DNA of 34,643 nt from Bacteroidia bacterium. GTDB lineage: Bacteria; Bacteroidota; Bacteroidia; Bacteroidales; Azobacteroidaceae. The notes beneath the pieces were generated by a model. The model saw only the letters and a program-made list of their open reading frames with translations. It did not search any database and was not told the origin of the DNA. Of this stretch, positions 9,324-17,451 are shown piece after piece. A program made the position numbers and the translations under genes. Position 1 is the stretch's first letter; the number at the start of each line of letters is the position of its first letter. The stretch is from positions 1 to 34,643 of the forward strand of contig BNTT01000019.1 in NCBI GenBank assembly GCA_025996815.1, written 5' to 3'.

Positions 9324-9763
9324 CAGGGCAACCGCATCAAAATTTCCCTAAAAAAACTTACCTTTGTACCTCCATGGAACATAGCATAAATTATTACATG
9401 GCGGGAGTAGAAGATCCTCGCGTGCAGGGACGTTGCTTGCACTTGTTGTCGGACATTTTGGTAACTGCAGTGTGCACCTAAGTGACGAACAGATAGCTAA
9501 CCCTTCGTATTACAATTCTTTAGCAAGAGTCCATTGGGGAATTGAGAATCACTTACACTGGCATTTAGATGTAACTTTCAAGGAAGATGCTTGTCGGGCA
9601 AGAACGGGATATGCGCCCCAGAATCTGTCGACCGTGCGGAAATTCGCCTTGCAGATACTCTCTGACATCACAGACAGGCATAGTTTGAAAAAAAGACAGT
9701 ATAAGGCCGCCTTGGACATTGGCTATTTGAAAAAAATCCTTAAAATTTGATGCGGTTGCCCTG
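9324..9763. mobile_element. ISAs1-family insertion sequence remnant (about 440 bp) with terminal inverted repeats
   Basis: The left end CAGGGCAACCGCATCAAA (from 9324) is repeated in reverse orientation ending at 9763, where the right end reads TTTGATGCGGTTGCCCTG. These ends enclose two pieces of an ISAs1-type transposase gene. A complete element would be over 1 kb, so most of the interior is gone while both ends survive. No exact target-site duplication is visible, only a loosely similar ATTTC on both sides. It could in principle be mobilised in trans by a full copy elsewhere. Similar ends occur again at 31832-32140. Confidence 0.8.
9374..9750 (+). pseudogene. ISAs1-family transposase, central part deleted and frame broken
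   Basis: The start is the ATG at 9374, 7 bases after a TACCTTTG promoter element (9359-9366). The first 35 codons (EDPRVQGRCLHLLSDILVTA) match the N-terminus of ISAs1 transposases and end at a TAA at 9479. A second frame from about 9482 gives the C-terminus, with ARVHWGIENHLHWHLDV, FKEDACRARTG and NLSTVRKFALQIL. This holds the last catalytic acid (the E of IEN) of the DDE triad. The central region with both aspartates is missing, so the gene cannot make an active transposase. Confidence 0.85.
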
Positions 9764-9803
9764 AATATTTCGTTTCATGGTGCAAAAATACAAAAAAAAT
9801 ACC

Positions 9804-9811
9804 TACCTTTG
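9804..9811 (+). promoter_or_regulatory. Promoter -7 element heading a non-coding structured region
   Basis: TACCTTTG, with no coding start within 300 bases downstream. The predicted start near 9818 coincides with the foot of a perfect hairpin: arm AAAATTGAAC at 9818-9827, arm GTTCAATTTT at 9844-9853, with an inner GCAA/TTGC stem. The hairpin ends in a short T run. Confidence 0.5.
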
Positions 9812-9817
9812 TCGCCG

Positions 9818-10069
9818 AAAATTGAACTTAAGCAACGGGTTGCGTTCAATTTTTACGTTCTTTGATTAAAAAAAGCGTTTAAATATTACTTTGGTTTAGA
9901 AAATCCCCAATTTTCGACTTGTACAAAGTGATAGGCAACAAATGCTTGCGTTCTGTTTGTGTTTTATACATAAACAAGAGCGCAGGGTCTGTTGTTTATC
10001 TGTACAAGTGGGCATGGGGATGCCTCTAAACCGGATAAACATTACAGTCCCTGCGCTTTATTTATTTTT
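9818..10069 (+). ncRNA. Candidate structured RNA or attenuator upstream of the methyltransferase gene
   Basis: This non-coding stretch holds two strong structures. The first is the hairpin 9818-9853, right after a promoter. The second is a long stem: GCGCAGGG (9980-9987), CTGT (9989-9992) and TGTTTATC (9993-10000) pair with GATAAACA (10034-10041), ACAG (10044-10047) and CCCTGCGC (10049-10056). It has one T-T mismatch and a two-base bulge, is capped by GGCAT/ATGCC around GGGG (10011-10024), and is followed by a T-rich tail (10057-10069) like an intrinsic terminator. The loop sequence GTACAAGT (10002-10009) is an exact complement of ACTTGTAC at 9917-9924, allowing a pseudoknot. A second promoter-like pair (TTTG at 9861, TTACTTTG at 9886-9893) would start an RNA near 9900. 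It may be a free small RNA, including a lineage 6S RNA, or a cis-acting attenuator. I could not match it to a known family. Confidence 0.5.
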
Positions 10070-10124
10070 AAAAATTACAAATGCCAAACGGAGGGGGATA
10101 GGACGGCGAAAAAAATTACATATT

Positions 10125-10934
10125 ATGGAAAAGAGAGTAGAAATGAACGATTTGGAGAAGTATTTTAGGTCAAATGACAAAAGGCTTATTGACAAATGGA
10201 TACACTATTTTGACGTGTATGACAGACATTTTAGTCGCTACCGAAATCAAGAAGTTGTCATTCTTGAAATAGGCGTTTCGCAGGGAGGAAGCCTGCAAAT
10301 GTGGAAAAATTATTTTGGCGACAAAGCCAAAATATACGGCATCGACATCGACCCAAGGTGTAAATCTTTGGAAGAAGAAAACATCAAAATACTCATTGGT
10401 TCCCAATCCGACCGAAAGTTTTTGCGCGAGGTCAAAGAGCAAATCCCACCAATTGATATTCTGATTGATGATGGCGGACACTCAATGGAACAGCAGATTG
10501 TCAGTTACGAAGAATTATTTCCTCACATCAAAGAAAATGGCGTTTACCTGTGCGAAGATTTACACACTTCCTATTGGTTAGGCTTTGGCGGTGGACATAA
10601 AAGACGCGGTACTTTCATTGAATACAGCAAAAACTTCATTGATTTCTTGAATGCGTATCATTCGGAACAACGGTCTTTGCGTGTCAATGAGTTTACAAAA
10701 TCGGCTGATTCAATTCACTATTACGATGGGGTCTTAGTTATTGAAAAAAAGAGGAGAAACCAACCTCCACACGCCGAAAAAACGGGAAAAGTGTCTTTTT
10801 CCGGAGGACTTCCACAAACACAAACGTCACTGCACAAAAAACTCTATGAGATTAAAAAAGGCATCGTACATAGAATAAATTCCGCGTTACGATTTTTCGG
10901 AATAAAAAACTTTAACATCGTTTTTTGGAAATAA
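10125..10934 (+). CDS. Class I SAM-dependent methyltransferase
   Basis: About 269 aa from the ATG at 10125. A much longer in-frame extension to 9942 would cross the structured non-coding region and has no family similarity, so I reject it; the ATG at 10143 (MNDLEKYF) is an alternative start. Motif I is visible as ILEIGVSQGGSLQMW, the acidic end of strand two as YGIDIDPRC, and the motif IDILIDDGGHSMEQQ resembles the IDDGxH metal and substrate site of Methyltransf_24 and macrocin/mycinamicin-type sugar O-methyltransferases. It probably methylates a sugar or small metabolite, but the substrate is unknown. It stands alone between two decayed insertion sequences and is more AT-rich than its neighbours, consistent with recent acquisition. 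The last 60 or so residues are basic and not recognised. Confidence 0.8.
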   Translation: MEKRVEMNDLEKYFRSNDKRLIDKWIHYFDVYDRHFSRYRNQEVVILEIGVSQGGSLQMWKNYFGDKAKIYGIDIDPRCKSLEEENIKILIGSQSDRKFLREVKEQIPPIDILIDDGGHSMEQQIVSYEELFPHIKENGVYLCEDLHTSYWLGFGGGHKRRGTFIEYSKNFIDFLNAYHSEQRSLRVNEFTKSADSIHYYDGVLVIEKKRRNQPPHAEKTGKVSFSGGLPQTQTSLHKKLYEIKKGIVHRINSALRFFGIKNFNIVFWK

Positions 10935-10948
10935 TTCGTAATACTATA

Positions 10949-11609
10949 TTTGCGAGTGATAGCAAACAATGCCTTTGTCGATTTCATCCGTTTGGATAGA
11001 TGACAGAACTTTTTGCCGAGAAACGTTTTGTTCGCCCTTGCCGCCGACCACGATACCTCCACAAGAATCTGTCGAAGAAACTTGTTGCCATGCAGGGTTT
11101 TGTTCGACTTTATTTTGCCTGCCGATTCATCGTTTCGCGGGCGCAGTCCTGCCCAGCCAATCAAATTGGAGGCTTTACCGAATTGGCTCATATCATTACC
11201 TATATTAGCCGCCTGCAATTGATTGTCCATCTGCTGTTCCAGCCGAACTATACTTTTTGTCAATCGCCTGCACTGGCGGGTGTATTGACGCATTTGCGCT
11301 ATCACTGCATCGGGAACAAAACTGCCCCGTATCAGCTCTTTTTGCAAACACTCCGCTATCCACTGCGCATCCTTCACATCGCTCTTGCGACCGGGCAACG
11401 ACCCGCCATATCGGCTTCCAGTAGATACTCGTACTCTCCATCGCCACTTGTCCGCAGCCATGTTCGACCAGCGTATCACGCATCTCCGTGAGGTCGGGGG
11501 TGAGCGTGCCGTAACGCTTTTCTAAAAAAATTTTACCATTTTCGTCCAACATACACAAAAATACACTATATTTGTGCACGTCAAGACCACAACATCTGTC
11601 CATAAGCAT
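10949..11609 (-). pseudogene. IS110-family transposase remnant with at least two internal deletions
   Basis: Reading leftward from the ATG at 11609 or 11603, the N-terminus (MDRCCGLDVHKYSVFLCML, then VAMESTSIYWKPIW) is that of IS110 DEDD recombinases. After about residue 65 the frame shifts to a second segment, LPGRKSDVKDAQWIAE then RGSFVPDAVIAQMRQY, and a short RRLTKSIVRLEQQMDNQ. That jumps in frame to the C-terminal Transposase_20 block: FGKASNLIGWAGLRPRNDES, then AGKIKSNKTLHGNKFLRQIL. It ends near ALFAITRK at about 10949, just after the methyltransferase stop. Roughly 150 residues are missing between the second and third segments and some 30-40 at the frameshift. The enzyme is dead. Confidence 0.85.
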
Positions 11610-11649
11610 ACTTAATTAGTTGTTTAACAATTAGTTTATAATCACGCTA

Positions 11650-11657
11650 CAAAGGTA
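11650..11657 (-). promoter_or_regulatory. Promoter -7 element for the IS110-type transposase remnant
   Basis: TACCTTTG on the minus strand, about 40 bases upstream of the remnant's start codon. In IS110 elements the bridge RNA is encoded in the non-coding end next to the gene start, so 11610-11730 is where any trace of it would lie. I see no convincing structure there. Confidence 0.5.
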
Positions 11658-11730
11658 GCAATTTGTACTTCGAGTACGGTAGGCTGTATGCCCGAAAAGA
11701 ATGGCTGGTCTTGACTTTTTATTCATGCGC

Positions 11731-11761
11731 TTGCATATCTCGGGATTTTTATCTAATTTTG
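11731..11761 (+). promoter_or_regulatory. metH promoter
   Basis: TTG at 11731-11733, a 20-base spacer and TAATTTTG at 11754-11761 fit the Bacteroidota consensus. The start codon is 28 bases further on. No cobalamin riboswitch is recognisable in the short leader. Confidence 0.6.
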
Positions 11762-11789
11762 CCCCCTCAATCATAAAAAAACAAAGCAA

Positions 11790-14630
11790 ATGAGCAGGCT
11801 TGAAGAACTATTAAAGGAGCGCATCCTCGTGTTGGATGGCGGGATGGGGTCGATGATTCAGCGTTTCGGACTTTCGGAGGCGGATTATCGGGGTACACAA
11901 TTTACGGTTGCGGATTTTCCAAAACCGCTGTTTGGCAACAATGAGTTGCTGGTGCTCACCCGTCAGGACGTGATACAGTCTATCCACCGCCAATATTTGG
12001 AAGCCGGTGCCGACATTATCGAAACCAATTCGCTCAGTCTGACCGCTATTTCGATGGCTGACTATGGCGTGGAGGCATTCGTGCGCGAGGGCAACCGCGC
12101 TGCCGCCCGCATCGCCCGCGAAGTGGCAGACGAATACACCCGCAAAAACCCCAACAAGCCACGCTTCGTGGCAGGCTCCATCGGTCCAAGCAACAAAATG
12201 GCATCCATCTCGCCCGACGTAAACAACCCCGCCTTCCGCAACGTAACCTTCGACGAACTGCACACCGCCTACATAGAACAAATGCTCGCCCTGCTCGAAG
12301 GCGGCGTAGACGCATTCTTAATAGAAACCTCATTCGACACGCTCAACGTGAAGGCAGCCCTCATGGCAGCAGAAGACGCAATGCAAAAACATGGCAAAAA
12401 AATCCCGCTGATGCTCTCCTACACCCTCGCAGGAAAAGACGGACGCATCCTTTCGGGACAAACCTTAGAGGCAGCTCTGGCATCGGTATCACACGCCAAC
12501 TTGCTGAGCATCGGGCTAAACTGCTCATTCGGAGCCAACGATATGAAGCCTTTCCTGCGTGCTATTGCAGACTTGACCCGCAATCCCCACACCGCAGGCG
12601 CACCCCTCTACATCAGTGCCTACCCCAACGCAGGCCTGCCCAACAACCTCGGACAATACGACGAAACACCCGAAACAATGGCACCGCAAATTCAAGAATT
12701 TCTGGACGAAAGACTGGTAAATATCATAGGCGGCTGCTGCGGCACAACCCCCGACCATATCAAAATGATTGCAGAACTCGTAAAGAATAGTGCACCCCAA
12801 CAGTCCCCATCGCCCCAACAGTCCCAACAGTCCCAAGAATTAGTATTATCAGGAATAAACGCCCTACCCCTCCAACCCTCCACCTTCTACCCCATCGGCG
12901 AACGCTGCAACGTAGCCGGCTCGCGCAAATTCCTCCGCCTCATCAACGAAAAAAAATACGAAGAAGCCCTCTCAATAGCCCGCCAACAAATTGAAGACGG
13001 CGCGCAAATCCTCGACATCAATGTGGACGACGGGCTGCTCGACGGCATAAAAGAGATGACCACTTTCCTCAACCTGATGGCTTCGGAGCCGGATATTGCC
13101 ACCGTGCCGGTGATGGTAGACAGTTCGGACTGGAAGATTATCGAGGCGGGCTTGAAAGTGCTGCAAGGCAAATCGGTGGTCAATTCCATCAGCCTCAAAA
13201 ACGGCGAAGCCGACTTTTTGCAGAAAGCCCGCAAAATCCGCGCCTACGGCGCGGCGGTGGTGGCGATGGCTTTCGACGAAAACGGGCAGGCAGACACTTT
13301 TGAGCGCAAGATTGAAGTGTGCGCACGGATGTATAAACTGCTGACCGAACAGGCAGGTTTCCCCCCGCAAGATATAATTTTTGACCCCAACGTGCTGGCT
13401 GTGGCAACCGGCATTGAGGAGCACAGCGGCTATGCCCTCGCCTTTATTCAGGCAACGGAATGGATTAAGAAAAACCTGCCGAGCGCAAAAGTCAGCGGCG
13501 GCGTGAGCAATCTGTCGTTCGCCTTCCGCGGTCACAACGAACTGCGCGAAGCCATGCACACGGTTTTCCTGTATCACGCAGTGCAAAAAGGCATGGATAT
13601 GGGCATCGTAAACCCCTCTGCTACAATTGCCTACGATGATATTTCGGCGGAGTTGCGGACGCTTGTGGAAGATGTGATTTTCAATCGCAATGCGGAGGCG
13701 GCGGAAAAATTGATGGAATATGCGCAAAATCCTGAAATCCCCAAAAACCTGTTAGGTCTTGAAGACCTAACAGGTTTAAAAGCCCACAATGACCGGTTGG
13801 AATGGCGCAACCACCCTCTCACTGACCGCCTCCGCCACGCCCTCATCAAAGGCATCGGCGATTTCTTGGAAGCCGACCTGACAGAGGCATTAAAGACCTG
13901 CAAAAACCCCATCGAAATCATCGACGGACCGCTGATGGACGGTATGAACGAGGTGGGGCGACTCTTTGGCGAGGGCAAAATGTTTCTGCCACAGGTGGTT
14001 AAAACGGCGCGCACGATGAAGAAAGCCGTCGAAATCCTGCAACCTGCCATCGAAGCCTCCAAACAGACGGGCGCAAAAAAGGCGGGCAAAATCCTTTTCG
14101 CCACCGTGAAAGGCGACGTCCACGACATCGGCAAAAACATCACGGGCGTGATTTTGGCGTGCAACAACTATGAGATTATCGACATCGGCGTGATGGTGCC
14201 GCCCGAAGAAATTATTCGTCAAGCCATTGAGCAGCAGCCGGATGTCATCGCGCTGAGTGGCTTAATCACCCCAAGTCTCCACGAAATGGCGACATTGGCG
14301 GGCGAATTGGAGAAAACCGGTCTGCAAATTCCGCTCATCATCGGCGGCGCAACGACTTCCAAACTGCACACCGCCCTGAAAATCGACCCGCTCTATCGCA
14401 GCGCAGTAGTGCACGTGAAAGATGCCTCACAAGCCGTTCCGGTGGTCAATCAGTTGCTAAACCCCGACACGCGGGCGGCATTCATCCAAAGCATCAAAGC
14501 CGATTACAAGGCATTGCGCGAACAAACGGACACCCCCAAAGAGGCGGTCAGCATCGAATATGCCCGCCAACACGCGGCGAAAATTGACCACACTCAATAC
14601 ACCCCACAAAAACCAAACATCAATGGATGA
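11790..14630 (+). CDS. metH: Cobalamin-dependent methionine synthase, main chain without activation domain
   Basis: Transfers a methyl group from methyltetrahydrofolate to homocysteine through cobalamin. Of 946 aa, residues 1 to about 325 form the homocysteine domain, with zinc ligands in IGLNCSFGA and [11 protein letters not shown] Gln/Ser/Pro linker (about 332-352) leads to the pterin-binding domain ([35 protein letters not shown]). Then come the four-helix cap and the cobalamin domain, with DVHDIG (His778 is the lower ligand to cobalt) and IIGGATTSK. Full-length relatives have about 300 more residues forming the AdoMet-binding activation domain. Here the chain stops at the natural linker and that domain is encoded by the next gene, overlapping by 8 bases. 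A 33-nt palindrome at 13745-13777 is translated within residues 652-663, just before the cap domain. Confidence 0.95.
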   Translation: MSRLEELLKERILVLDGGMGSMIQRFGLSEADYRGTQFTVADFPKPLFGNNELLVLTRQDVIQSIHRQYLEAGADIIETNSLSLTAISMADYGVEAFVREGNRAAARIAREVADEYTRKNPNKPRFVAGSIGPSNKMASISPDVNNPAFRNVTFDELHTAYIEQMLALLEGGVDAFLIETSFDTLNVKAALMAAEDAMQKHGKKIPLMLSYTLAGKDGRILSGQTLEAALASVSHANLLSIGLNCSFGANDMKPFLRAIADLTRNPHTAGAPLYISAYPNAGLPNNLGQYDETPETMAPQIQEFLDERLVNIIGGCCGTTPDHIKMIAELVKNSAPQQSPSPQQSQQSQELVLSGINALPLQPSTFYPIGERCNVAGSRKFLRLINEKKYEEALSIARQQIEDGAQILDINVDDGLLDGIKEMTTFLNLMASEPDIATVPVMVDSSDWKIIEAGLKVLQGKSVVNSISLKNGEADFLQKARKIRAYGAAVVAMAFDENGQADTFERKIEVCARMYKLLTEQAGFPPQDIIFDPNVLAVATGIEEHSGYALAFIQATEWIKKNLPSAKVSGGVSNLSFAFRGHNELREAMHTVFLYHAVQKGMDMGIVNPSATIAYDDISAELRTLVEDVIFNRNAEAAEKLMEYAQNPEIPKNLLGLEDLTGLKAHNDRLEWRNHPLTDRLRHALIKGIGDFLEADLTEALKTCKNPIEIIDGPLMDGMNEVGRLFGEGKMFLPQVVKTARTMKKAVEILQPAIEASKQTGAKKAGKILFATVKGDVHDIGKNITGVILACNNYEIIDIGVMVPPEEIIRQAIEQQPDVIALSGLITPSLHEMATLAGELEKTGLQIPLIIGGATTSKLHTALKIDPLYRSAVVHVKDASQAVPVVNQLLNPDTRAAFIQSIKADYKALREQTDTPKEAVSIEYARQHAAKIDHTQYTPQKPNING
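13745..13777. repeat. 33-nt perfect palindrome inside metH
   Basis: Two 16-nt arms (AAACCTGTTAGGTCTT and its reverse complement) flank a single central G at 13761. It is translated as part of [13 protein letters not shown] in the linker before the cobalamin cap domain. The length equals 11 codons, so its gain or loss keeps the frame. It has the same size and the same TCTTnAAGA centre as the palindrome at 14783-14815. Confidence 0.9.
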
Positions 14631-15318
14631 GATACAAAAAATAAATATTCCAATCCAAGAAGTCATTCCGTTCATCAATTGGACGGCATTTTTGACCACA
14701 TGGAAATTCCCCGTCAAAGACCGCGAATCCGATGAGGCAAAAAAATTGTTGGCGGATGCGCAAAAATTATTGGAAGATTACAATACATTCCATATCTTAA
14801 AGATATGGAATGTATATGCCCTGTTCGGATTTTTCCCCGTCACGGCGAAAAATGACATATTATATGTAGAAACGCAAAAAGGGGTGAAAGAAATCCCCGT
14901 AGCACGCCAACGGGAAAAGCGGGATGACGACAATTATGCCTCAATCGCCGATTTCATCCATCCCGATGGCGATTTTATCGGTATGTTTGCCATCACGGCG
15001 GGCAAAAATCAACCGCAGGGCGATGATTATCAGGATTTGCTGGAGCAATCGCTCCGCGACCGGCTGGTGGAAGCCGCCTCCGAATATTTGCACAAAAAAC
15101 TGTGTAAAGGCGTTGGCATCCGCCCCGCGTCGGGCTATCCGATGCTGCCGGATATTCGCCTTAACTTCCTGATTGATGAGGTGTTGGATATGCGCGAAAT
15201 CGGCATAAGCCTCACCTCCAGCGGCGCGATGCATCCCAACGCCTCCGTTGCCGGTTTGTATATCCTGCACCCCGAAGCGCGGTATTTTCATATAAATACG
15301 GCACTTTCATATAAATAA
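14623..15318 (+). CDS. Stand-alone methionine synthase activation domain (AdoMet-binding)
   Basis: This 231-aa protein matches the C-terminal activation domain of MetH, which binds S-adenosylmethionine and re-methylates cobalamin that has been oxidised to cob(II)alamin. The N-terminus [20 protein letters not shown] is the usual start of that domain. The AdoMet-binding motif RPASGYP is intact ([14 protein letters not shown]), and the [18 protein letters not shown] block is typical. The ATG at 14623 overlaps the metH TGA (14628-14630) by 8 bases in another frame, so the two chains are probably made in equal amounts and work together. It is shorter than the domain in fused proteins (about 300 aa). 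A 33-nt palindrome encodes [11 protein letters not shown] frameshift in a once fused gene is possible, but the proper start codon at the domain boundary favours a true split. Confidence 0.9.
   Translation: MDEIQKINIPIQEVIPFINWTAFLTTWKFPVKDRESDEAKKLLADAQKLLEDYNTFHILKIWNVYALFGFFPVTAKNDILYVETQKGVKEIPVARQREKRDDDNYASIADFIHPDGDFIGMFAITAGKNQPQGDDYQDLLEQSLRDRLVEAASEYLHKKLCKGVGIRPASGYPMLPDIRLNFLIDEVLDMREIGISLTSSGAMHPNASVAGLYILHPEARYFHINTALSYK
14783..14815. repeat. 33-nt perfect palindrome inside the activation-domain gene
   Basis: Arms ATACATTCCATATCTT and its exact reverse complement flank one central A at 14799. It is translated in [12 protein letters not shown], residues about 54-65, between a helix and the conserved ALFGFFP strand. 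The arm sequence differs from the metH palindrome, but the length (16+1+16) and the TCTTnAAGA centre are the same. Confidence 0.9.
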
Positions 15319-15330
15319 AGTTCTTGGAAA

Positions 15331-16179
15331 ATGAATAAATACGAAGAATTATTTAAAAAGTTCGATTTGAATTTTAACGAGGAGGCACTCAGCCGGAAAG
15401 TCGCCGCGTGTGTCGAAAAATCTGCCGCCAATCACACGGCGGAAGTGCTGAAATTTCTGTATTCCTGCATTGATTTGACATCGCTGGGCACGGAAGATTC
15501 GGAAGAGAGCATCTTCAAACTGGTGGAAAGCGTGAACAATTTTGACAGCGCGAAGGTCGGCATCAAAAATGTGGCGGGCATCTGCGTGTATCCCAATTTC
15601 GTGGCGACGGTCAAAGACACGCTACGCACGCCTGTAAGGATAGTTTCGGTGGCGGGCGGCTTTCCGTCGGCGCAAACATTTATGGAAATAAAGGTGGCGG
15701 AAGTGTCGCTGGCGATTGCCGACGGTGCCGACGAAATAGACATTGTGCTGAATTGCGGGCAGTTTTTGACGGACGACTACGAAGCCGTGTGCGACGAAAT
15801 CAGCGAAATTCGCGATGCCTGCGGCGAAGTGCCGCTGAAAGTGATTTTGGAAACCGGTCTGTTAAAAACGGCGGTCAATATCAAAAAGGCGGCGATTTTG
15901 GCGATGTCTTCGGGCGCGGATTTCATCAAAACGTCCACCGGCAAGGTGTATCCGGGTGCCTCGCCCGAAGCGGTTTGCGTGATGTGCGATGCCATCAAGG
16001 AGTTTCACAAGCTGCACAACCGGAAAATCGGCATCAAAATTGCCGGCGGAGTGCGGTCTGCCAAAGAAGCCATTGATTTTTACACGATTGTGAAAGAAAT
16101 ACTGGGCAACGAATGGCTCTCGCCCGACTATTTCCGAATCGGAGCCAGCAGCCTCGCCGATGCCATAAATGATAAATAA
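15331..16179 (+). CDS. deoC: Deoxyribose-phosphate aldolase
   Basis: Cleaves 2-deoxyribose 5-phosphate to glyceraldehyde 3-phosphate and acetaldehyde in deoxynucleoside salvage. The 282-aa class I aldolase has the Schiff-base lysine in ADFIKTSTGK, the second catalytic lysine in IGIKIAGGVRS, and the conserved acid in DEIDIVLNCGQF. The N-terminal extension of about 40 residues before the barrel fits the longer DeoC type. It starts 12 bases after the activation-domain gene, so it may be in the metH transcript. Cytidine deaminase, another nucleoside-salvage enzyme, is encoded near the far end of the window. No defects seen. Confidence 0.95.
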   Translation: MNKYEELFKKFDLNFNEEALSRKVAACVEKSAANHTAEVLKFLYSCIDLTSLGTEDSEESIFKLVESVNNFDSAKVGIKNVAGICVYPNFVATVKDTLRTPVRIVSVAGGFPSAQTFMEIKVAEVSLAIADGADEIDIVLNCGQFLTDDYEAVCDEISEIRDACGEVPLKVILETGLLKTAVNIKKAAILAMSSGADFIKTSTGKVYPGASPEAVCVMCDAIKEFHKLHNRKIGIKIAGGVRSAKEAIDFYTIVKEILGNEWLSPDYFRIGASSLADAINDK

Positions 16180-16221
16180 TCATAAAAATTCATAAAAAAA
16201 CATAAAACACGGTAAATATAG

Positions 16222-16252
16222 TTCGCACATCCGAAAATATGCCGTACCTTTG
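16222..16252 (+). promoter_or_regulatory. Promoter of the rplM-rpsI operon
   Basis: TTCG at 16222-16225 in the -33 position, then about 19 bases and TACCTTTG at 16245-16252. The rplM start codon lies 27 bases downstream. Confidence 0.7.
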
Positions 16253-16279
16253 TCGCCTAAAATAAAAAATTAAAAAAGA

Positions 16280-16735
16280 GTGAATACATTAAGTTACAAA
16301 ACTATTTCAACGAATAGTGCGACGGCTACCAAAGAGTGGGTCGTTGTGGATGCCAACGGTCAGCATTTGGGTCGTCTGGCTTCGAAAGTGGCAAAGCTTC
16401 TCAGAGGGAAGTACAAACCCAACTTTACCCCGCACGTGGATTGTGGGGACAATGTGATTATTATCAATGCCGGCAAAGTCGTATTGACGGGCAACAAGTG
16501 GAACGACCGTATCTATCTGTCCTACACGGGCTATCCGGGTGGACAGCGCGAGAATACGCCGGCAACCCTGCTTGCCAAAGGCAGCGACCGCCTGTTGCGC
16601 AAAGTGGTGAAAGGGATGCTTCCCAAAAACCGCCTCGGCGACAAGTTGCTGACAAACCTTTACGTGTATGACGGCATTGAGCACAAGCAGGAAGCTCAAC
16701 AGCCAAAAACAGTTGATATTAACACACTTAAATAA
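16280..16735 (+). CDS. rplM: 50S ribosomal protein L13
   Basis: Large-subunit protein that binds 23S rRNA early in assembly. The 151-aa product has the L13 core: EWVVVDANGQHLGRLASKVA, then the LRGKYKPNFTPHVDCGDNV and GMLPKNRLGDKL blocks. The start is a GTG. An upstream ATG in frame is absent, and the first residues NTLSYKTIS match L13 of related Bacteroidales. It is the first gene of a ribosomal operon, 3 bases before rpsI, with a good promoter upstream. Confidence 0.96.
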   Translation: MNTLSYKTISTNSATATKEWVVVDANGQHLGRLASKVAKLLRGKYKPNFTPHVDCGDNVIIINAGKVVLTGNKWNDRIYLSYTGYPGGQRENTPATLLAKGSDRLLRKVVKGMLPKNRLGDKLLTNLYVYDGIEHKQEAQQPKTVDINTLK

Positions 16736-16738
16736 CAG

Positions 16739-17128
16739 ATGATGGAAGTAATAAATGCCTTAGGAAGACGTAAAGCAGCCGTGGCTCGCGTTTACGTGAA
16801 AGAAGGAAGCGGAAAAATCGTGATAAACAAGCGGGAGTTGGAAGTCTATTTCCCCTCTTCGATTCTGCAATACGTTGTGAAACAACCACTTAACAAATTG
16901 GGGGTTGCCGAACAATACGATATTAGCATCAACTTGCAGGGCGGAGGCTACAAAGGACAGTCAGAAGCCGCCCGCTTGGGAATATCCCGCGCATTAGTAA
17001 AAATTAACGCCGAGAACAAGCCCGCCTTGCGAGCAGAAGGCTTCATGACCCGCGACCCACGCGAAGTGGAACGCAAAAAACCGGGTCGCCCCAAAGCCCG
17101 CAAACGCTTCCAGTTCAGCAAACGTTAA
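16739..17128 (+). CDS. rpsI: 30S ribosomal protein S9
   Basis: Small-subunit protein whose C-terminal tail reaches the P-site tRNA. The sequence has the S9 signature (GGGYKGQSEAARLGISRAL) and ends in the conserved KARKRFQFSKR. Two ATG codons stand side by side at 16739 and 16742. Homologues begin MEVINALGRRK, so the second (128 aa) may be the true start. In related genomes rpsB follows directly. Here three small genes intervene. Confidence 0.96.
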   Translation: MMEVINALGRRKAAVARVYVKEGSGKIVINKRELEVYFPSSILQYVVKQPLNKLGVAEQYDISINLQGGGYKGQSEAARLGISRALVKINAENKPALRAEGFMTRDPREVERKKPGRPKARKRFQFSKR

Positions 17129-17138
17129 TTTTCAAAGT

Positions 17139-17336
17139 ATGAAAAAAGAATTGGGAAAATGGTTGATGGATATTTCTAAGTATATAGTAACAGGCGTTTT
17201 ATTAACGTCTATTTTGGGAGACATCAAGGAAACTCGGGTAATTTACATTATTGGTGTAACAACAGTAGTAGCGACATTGTCTCTGGGTCTATTTTTAACA
17301 AAAGATACAAAAGAAAAAAATAAAAGAAGGAAGTAA
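17139..17336 (+). CDS. Small membrane protein, DUF6722-like
   Basis: A 65-aa protein with two predicted membrane segments, KYIVTGVLLTSILGD and VIYIIGVTTVVATLSLGLFL, a charged start (MKKELGKWLMD) and a very basic end (KDTKEKNKRRK). It resembles, from memory, the small DUF6722 proteins of Bacteroidales. The function of that family is not known to me. It starts 10 bases after rpsI, is AT-rich compared with the ribosomal genes around it, and is followed at once by two microprotein genes. It may share the ribosomal transcript. Confidence 0.7.
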   Translation: MKKELGKWLMDISKYIVTGVLLTSILGDIKETRVIYIIGVTTVVATLSLGLFLTKDTKEKNKRRK

Positions 17337-17337
17337 T

Positions 17338-17451
17338 ATGGAAGGATTTGTTGTTATGTGTACATTGGTTGTTGTGATTGCGATTGTCGGAACTATTTAT
17401 TTCACAATTCAAGACAGACGAGCAATGCGCGAAGAAGGAGGAGAATCTTAA
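17338..17451 (+). CDS. 37-aa single-pass membrane microprotein (paralogue A)
   Basis: The ATG begins 1 base after the previous stop, and the frame gives 37 aa: a hydrophobic stretch (CTLVVVIAIVGTIYF), then a conserved cytoplasm-like tail TIQDRRAMREE and an acidic end. The next gene encodes a paralogue sharing YFTIQDRRAMREE exactly, which is strong evidence that both are translated. The hydrophobic parts have diverged while the tail is conserved, so the tail probably makes the functional contact. The function is unknown. A helper of the adjacent two-pass protein is possible. Confidence 0.7.
   Translation: MEGFVVMCTLVVVIAIVGTIYFTIQDRRAMREEGGES

Noticed and set aside
9942..10124. N-terminal extension of the methyltransferase by 61 codons
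   Set aside because: It would cross the structured non-coding region and its T-rich tail, and it does not resemble the family; the ATG at 10125 fits better.
11610..11730. Bridge RNA of the IS110 element
   Set aside because: The position is right but no convincing fold or recognition loops are visible, and the element is decayed; not supportable from sequence alone.
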